A stretch of 9,338 nucleotides of DNA from Flavobacteriaceae bacterium. GTDB taxonomy: Bacteria > Bacteroidota > Bacteroidia > Flavobacteriales > Flavobacteriaceae. This document shows, one piece after another, positions 5,883 to 9,338 of the stretch. Each line of letters starts with the position of its first letter. Within the stretch, counting starts at the first letter, position 1. The translations under genes were made by a program, and so were the position numbers. The DNA lies in assembly GCA_008081325.1 (NCBI GenBank), contig VMCO01000087.1, forward strand, positions 1-9,338, in the 5' to 3' direction. The notes under the pieces were generated by a model. That model saw only the letters and a list, made by a program, of their open reading frames with translations, did no database searches and had not been told where the DNA came from.

Positions 5883-6602
5883 ATGAATGAAGTTTTAGTA
5901 ATAATTCCAACTTACAATGAAGGTGAAAATATTGTCAAAATTATTGAATCAATATTCACTATTCATCAAGACATTAATGTTTTAGTAGTTGATGATAATT
6001 CACCAGACGGTACTTCCAGTAAAGTTAAAGAAGTAATCCCAAATTACCAGAATAAGCTACACTTAATAACTCGAGATTCAAAAATGGGTCTTGGCACAGC
6101 CTACTTGAAAGGATTTAGCTGGGCAATTAATAAAAATTTTGAATATATAATTTCTATGGATGCAGATTTCTCACATAATCCCTCTGATATTCTGAGGCTT
6201 TATAACTCTTGCGTTGATGAAAAAAATGATGTTTGTATAGGCTCAAGATACATTAAAGGAATAAACGTTGTTAATTGGCCTCTTCAAAGAATTATTCTTT
6301 CATATTTTGCTTCATTATATGTTAGATTAATAACAGGGATGAGAATCATGGATCCAACATCTGGATTCGTTTGTTATTCTGTAAAATCACTTCAAAATTT
6401 AAACTTATCTGAAATAAAGTTTAACGGATATGCTTTTCAAATTGAAATGAAATTTAAACTATTTTTGAAGAAATCAGTTTTAACCGAAATACCAATAATT
6501 TTCACAGATCGAAAATTTGGCAAATCAAAGTTGAATGGCTCTATAATAGGTGAGGCTGTTTTTGGGGTAATCTCAATGAAATTAAAAAGTTTTTTTAGCT
6601 AA
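5883..6602 (+). CDS. Family 2 glycosyltransferase, polyprenol monophosphomannose synthase (DPM1-like)
   Basis: From the ATG at 5883 the protein is 239 residues and begins MNEVLVIIPTYNEGENI, the standard GT2 start. An upstream TTG at 5826 would add 19 residues outside the fold and is rejected. The nucleotide-sugar site is VLVVDDNSPDGT (33-44, D37/D38), with metal-binding DAD at 93-95 (SMDADFSHNP). Acceptor-side motifs follow: GSRYIKG (120-126), MDPTSGFVCY, GYAFQIEM (182-189) and FTDRKFGKSKL (207-217), all characteristic of dolichol/polyprenol-phosphate mannosyltransferases. It probably moves mannose or glucose from GDP- or UDP-sugar onto a polyprenyl phosphate at the inner face of the membrane, feeding glycan or lipoglycan assembly. 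There is no C-terminal membrane domain, so it is a soluble or peripheral DPM1-type enzyme. Its stop is 3 bp before pyrC, so it should lead that operon. The exact sugar cannot be read from sequence. Confidence 0.9.
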   Translation: MNEVLVIIPTYNEGENIVKIIESIFTIHQDINVLVVDDNSPDGTSSKVKEVIPNYQNKLHLITRDSKMGLGTAYLKGFSWAINKNFEYIISMDADFSHNPSDILRLYNSCVDEKNDVCIGSRYIKGINVVNWPLQRIILSYFASLYVRLITGMRIMDPTSGFVCYSVKSLQNLNLSEIKFNGYAFQIEMKFKLFLKKSVLTEIPIIFTDRKFGKSKLNGSIIGEAVFGVISMKLKSFFS

Positions 6603-6605
6603 AAA

Positions 6606-7946
6606 ATGAAGAGAACAATTATTAAAAATGCAAATATTATCAACGAAGGAAAAATATTTGAATCAGATATATTAATTGAGGATTCATTTATTTCTAAAAT
6701 TTCCAAATCAATTAGTCCTAATTTTCCAAATACAAAGATTATTGATGCTGAAGGAAATTTTGTGATACCAGGCATAATTGATGATCAAGTGCATTTTAGA
6801 GAACCAGGACTAACTCATAAAGGAAACATACATTCAGAGTCTAGAGCTGCTGTTGCTGGTGGAATCACCTCATATTTCGAAATGCCAAACACCAAACCAA
6901 ATACCACAACAATAAAGGAACTTAACAATAAATTCAATATCGCTAGTAAAAACTCTATTGCTAATTACTCTTTTATGTTTGGTGGGACAAATTCAAATTT
7001 GGATGAAATTTTAAAAAATAATTTGAAGGAGGTTCCAGCTATCAAATTATTTTTAGGATCATCCACTGGAAATATGCTTGTTGACGATCTTAATTCTTTA
7101 GAAAAAATATTTTCAAATGTAGATATTCCAATTGCAGTTCATTGTGAGGATGAGAAAACAGTAAAAAATAATCTCAAATTGCATGTGGAAACATTTGGAG
7201 ATGATATTCCTATAAATTATCATCCAAAAATAAGAAGTGAAGATGCTTGTTTTATCTCCTCTAGTATGGCTGTTAATCTTGCTAAAAAAACAGGGGCAAG
7301 ATTACATGTTTTTCATCTTTCAACAGCAAAGGAATTAGAGTTATTTTCAAATAAGATGCAGCTTAAGGATAAAAAAATCACCTCTGAGGTTTGTGTACAC
7401 CATTTAACTTTTTGTGATGAGGATTATGATAAATTTGGTGCACGAATTAAATGGAATCCAGCTGTTAAAACCTCAAATGACAGGGAAAAACTTTGGGAAG
7501 CTTTAAATAATGACTTGATTGATGTTATTGCTACTGATCATGCTCCGCACACAATTGAGGAAAAACAAAACCCATACACTTCATGTCCATCAGGCGGTCC
7601 ACTGGTTCAACACTCATTAATTTCAATGCTTGATGCATTTCATGAAGAAAAAATTTCATTAGAAAAAATTGTTCAAAAAATGTGTCATAATCCAGCAATT
7701 TTATTCGATGTTGAAAAAAGAGGATACATCCTTGAGGGTTTTTATGCTGATTTGGTAATTTTTAATTTAAATAGTCCTTGGAAAGTATCAAAAGACAATT
7801 TATTATATAAATGTAATTGGTCTCCTTTTGAGAATAAAACTTTTAAATCTAGAATATTACATACGATTGTTAATGGTAACCTTGTATTTTCTCATGGAAA
7901 AATCATTGAATCAGGGATAGGAATGAAAATCATGTTTGAAAGATGA
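6606..7946 (+). CDS. pyrC: Dihydroorotase
   Basis: A 446-residue amidohydrolase-fold enzyme that reversibly cyclises carbamoyl aspartate to dihydroorotate in pyrimidine synthesis (cytoplasm). An N-terminal beta part (IIKNANIINEGKIFESDILIED) precedes PGIIDDQVHFREPGLTHKG (55-73), the metal and substrate motif with R65. Next come ESRAAVAGGITSYFEMPNT (78-96), KLFLGSSTGNM (147-157, K147 possibly the carbamylated metal bridge), AVHCEDE (H179), HVFHLST (H234, H237), EVCVHHL (261-267), ATDHAPH (D311) and the C-terminal ADLVIFNLNSPW. Odd point: the HxH metal motif reads QVH, with Q61 for the first His. I recall the same in other Bacteroidota dihydroorotases, so this is probably a lineage form and not damage. 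It sits between the glycosyltransferase (3-bp gap) and the DUF4296 gene (ATGA overlap). Hydantoinase or allantoinase is less likely given REPG and TDHAPH. Confidence 0.94.
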   Translation: MKRTIIKNANIINEGKIFESDILIEDSFISKISKSISPNFPNTKIIDAEGNFVIPGIIDDQVHFREPGLTHKGNIHSESRAAVAGGITSYFEMPNTKPNTTTIKELNNKFNIASKNSIANYSFMFGGTNSNLDEILKNNLKEVPAIKLFLGSSTGNMLVDDLNSLEKIFSNVDIPIAVHCEDEKTVKNNLKLHVETFGDDIPINYHPKIRSEDACFISSSMAVNLAKKTGARLHVFHLSTAKELELFSNKMQLKDKKITSEVCVHHLTFCDEDYDKFGARIKWNPAVKTSNDREKLWEALNNDLIDVIATDHAPHTIEEKQNPYTSCPSGGPLVQHSLISMLDAFHEEKISLEKIVQKMCHNPAILFDVEKRGYILEGFYADLVIFNLNSPWKVSKDNLLYKCNWSPFENKTFKSRILHTIVNGNLVFSHGKIIESGIGMKIMFER

Positions 7947-8401
7947 AAAAACTAATTCTTATTTTTTTAATTTTTAACTCATGTGGATTTACCGATGATG
8001 AAACTTCAGTTCCTGACAATTTAATTTCTGAAGAAAAAATGATCGATATTCTTTACGATATGTCATTGATCAGTGTTTCTAAGGGAATTAATAAGAGAAT
8101 TTTAGAAAATAATGGTGTAAAACCTAAAAAATATATTCTTAAAAAATATAATATTGACAGTCTTCAATTTGTTGTTAGCAACGAATATTATTCAAAAGAT
8201 TTAGAAAGATATTTAAAAATATATGAAGAGGTTTTAAATAAACTTGAGACGAATAGAGAGATAGTAATAGACAGTATTGAAAATTATAAGAAAGATAGAG
8301 CTAAAAGAAGTCAAGAAATTAATCTTGAGACCCCAAAAAATAATAAATTATCAAAACCTAGTTTAAGCGGGGACTTAAATTCTAATATTTTAGAAAATTA
8401 G
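7943..8401 (+). CDS. DUF4296 domain lipoprotein
   Basis: A small protein of 152 residues starting MKKLILIFLIFNSCG, a short lipoprotein signal with Cys14 as the probable lipidated residue; Asn just before the Ser of the lipobox is slightly unusual. The mature N-terminal half has the DUF4296 pattern as I know it from Bacteroidota: PDNLISEEKMIDILYDMSLI (24-43), then NGVKPKKYILKKYNIDSLQFVVSNEYYSKDLERY (57-90). About 85-125 is predicted helical and highly charged, and the tail (127-152) is low-complexity and polar. No catalytic motif is visible and the role is unknown; periplasmic or outer-membrane-attached is the likely location. Its ATG overlaps the dihydroorotase stop by four bases (ATGA), so the two are almost certainly translated from one message. 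That linkage seems recurrent in the phylum, but a functional tie to pyrimidine synthesis is not implied by sequence. Confidence 0.8.
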   Translation: MKKLILIFLIFNSCGFTDDETSVPDNLISEEKMIDILYDMSLISVSKGINKRILENNGVKPKKYILKKYNIDSLQFVVSNEYYSKDLERYLKIYEEVLNKLETNREIVIDSIENYKKDRAKRSQEINLETPKNNKLSKPSLSGDLNSNILEN

Positions 8402-8432
8402 ATTATCTTTCAATAAGAATAATAAAGTTAAA

Positions 8433-9338
8433 ATGGCAGATTTCATTGAAGAACTAAAATGGCGAGGCTTAATTCATGATTTTACACCAGGAATTCAAGA
8501 ATTTTTAAATGAGAATCAGAGAACAGCTTATATCGGATTTGATCCAACATCAGATTCATTGCATATCGGGAGCTTAGTTCCGATAATATTATTAGCTCAT
8601 TTACAAAAAAGTGGTCACCAACCTATTGCACTTGTTGGTGGAGCTACGGGAATGATTGGTGATCCTTCAGGAAAGTCATCTGAAAGAAATCTTTTAGACG
8701 AGGATACTCTAAGAAATAATGAAAAAGGTATTAAAAAACAGCTCTCTCAATTTTTATCATTTGATGAAAAATTGACTAATCATGCTCTTATAAAAAATAA
8801 CTATGACTGGATGAAGGATTTTTCATTTCTTGATTTTATTAGAGATATTGGAAAGCATATAACTGTTAATTATATGAAATCAAAGGATTCAGTAAAAAAC
8901 AGGATTGATTCAGAATCGGGATCTGGAATGAGTTTCACAGAATTTACTTACCAACTCGTTCAAGGATTTGATTTCTTGTTTCTAAATAGAAATAACAACT
9001 GTTCAATTCAAATGGGTGGTAGTGACCAATGGGGAAACATTACAACTGGTATGGAATTGATTAGAAGAATTGATAACGGTAAAGGTTATGCTCTCACATG
9101 TCCACTAATGACCAAATCCGATGGGTCAAAGTTTGGTAAGTCGGAAGGAGGGAACATTTGGCTAGATTCTAAAAAAACATCTGCGTATAAATTGTATCAA
9201 TATTGGTTAAACAGGTCAGACGAAGACGCAAAAAATTATATTAAGAGATTTACTTTTCTAAATAAAGATGAAATCGAGAAAATGATATCAGAACATGTTA
9301 AAGAACCGCATCAAAGAATCCTTCAAAAAAAATTAGCA
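8433..9338 (+). CDS. tyrS: Tyrosine--tRNA ligase (3' end cut by window)
   Basis: The ATG at 8433 opens a frame running 302 codons to the window edge without a stop, so the anticodon-recognising and S4-like C-terminal parts are missing. The class I catalytic domain is complete: FIEELKWRGLIHDFTPG at the start, tyrosine- and ATP-site YIGFDPTSDSLHIGS (33-47; Y33, D37, HIGH-motif equivalent HIGS at 44-47), LVGGATGMIGDPSGKSSERNLL, the tyrosine pocket YQLVQGFDF, GGSDQWGN (195-202), and the KMSKS-type loop KFGKSEGG (233-240). It charges tRNA-Tyr with tyrosine in the cytoplasm. It lies 31 bp after the DUF4296 stop on the same strand and may be cotranscribed or have its own weak promoter; TATCTTTC at 8404-8411 is one base off the -7 consensus, with no -33 partner. 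Ser as the last residue of the HIGH motif is a mild variant. Confidence 0.96.
   Translation, partial: MADFIEELKWRGLIHDFTPGIQEFLNENQRTAYIGFDPTSDSLHIGSLVPIILLAHLQKSGHQPIALVGGATGMIGDPSGKSSERNLLDEDTLRNNEKGIKKQLSQFLSFDEKLTNHALIKNNYDWMKDFSFLDFIRDIGKHITVNYMKSKDSVKNRIDSESGSGMSFTEFTYQLVQGFDFLFLNRNNNCSIQMGGSDQWGNITTGMELIRRIDNGKGYALTCPLMTKSDGSKFGKSEGGNIWLDSKKTSAYKLYQYWLNRSDEDAKNYIKRFTFLNKDEIEKMISEHVKEPHQRILQKKLA

Noticed and set aside
8404..8411. TATCTTTC as a tyrS promoter -7 element
   Set aside because: It is one base off the consensus and has no TTG at the expected upstream distance. Such near-matches are common in this AT-rich DNA, so it is not listed as a feature.

Overview
The window looks like chromosomal housekeeping DNA from a marine-type member of the Flavobacteriia (Bacteroidota). 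It is AT-rich (about 30% GC by eye) and tightly packed. Start codons mostly lack Shine-Dalgarno sequences, as is usual in that phylum. The products also fit: a choice-of-anchor B lipoprotein, an ATP-type PEP carboxykinase, DUF4271 next to HemD, DUF4296 behind dihydroorotase, and a dihydroorotase with the DDQVHFREPG motif. No tRNA, rRNA, CRISPR array, insertion sequence, phage gene or sign of recent transfer was seen. Genus and species cannot be fixed from this window.

Layout, left to right. A leftward block (1-2723) is transcribed in the order saccharopine dehydrogenase-like enzyme (1389-2723), Lrp/AsnC regulator (925-1389, overlapping by one base), then a lipoprotein with thrombospondin type 3 repeats and a choice-of-anchor B domain (876 to beyond the left edge). 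A 99-bp AT-rich divergent promoter region (2724-2822) separates this block from pckA (2823-4433, rightward). pckA runs head-on into a leftward pair, DUF4271 membrane protein (5200-5823) then hemD (4436-5185). Only 2 bp separate the pckA and hemD stop codons, and a probable pckA terminator hairpin lies across the junction. A second divergent gap of 59 bp (5824-5882) leads into a rightward operon: family 2 polyprenol-phosphate sugar transferase (5883-6602), dihydroorotase (6606-7946), DUF4296 lipoprotein (7943-8401) and tyrS (8433 to beyond the right edge).

How the genes may work together. The saccharopine enzyme and the Lrp-type regulator look like one amino-acid-responsive unit, with the regulator probably acting locally. 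The divergent neighbour pckA opens gluconeogenesis from oxaloacetate, so a shared control region linking amino-acid use and gluconeogenesis is plausible but unproven. The other genes are core biosynthesis: haem (hemD), pyrimidines (pyrC), glycan assembly at the membrane (GT2) and translation (tyrS), with two Bacteroidota-specific proteins of unknown function beside them.

I did not find a clearly new system. The points most worth a second look are a set of similar AT-rich dyads around the Lrp/saccharopine unit, the pckA terminator whose T-tract is also the hemD C-terminus, a dihydroorotase with Gln in place of the first His of the HxH metal motif, and a possible leaderless start of the saccharopine gene. 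Every gap between genes is under 100 bp, so no stretch over 300 bp is unexplained.
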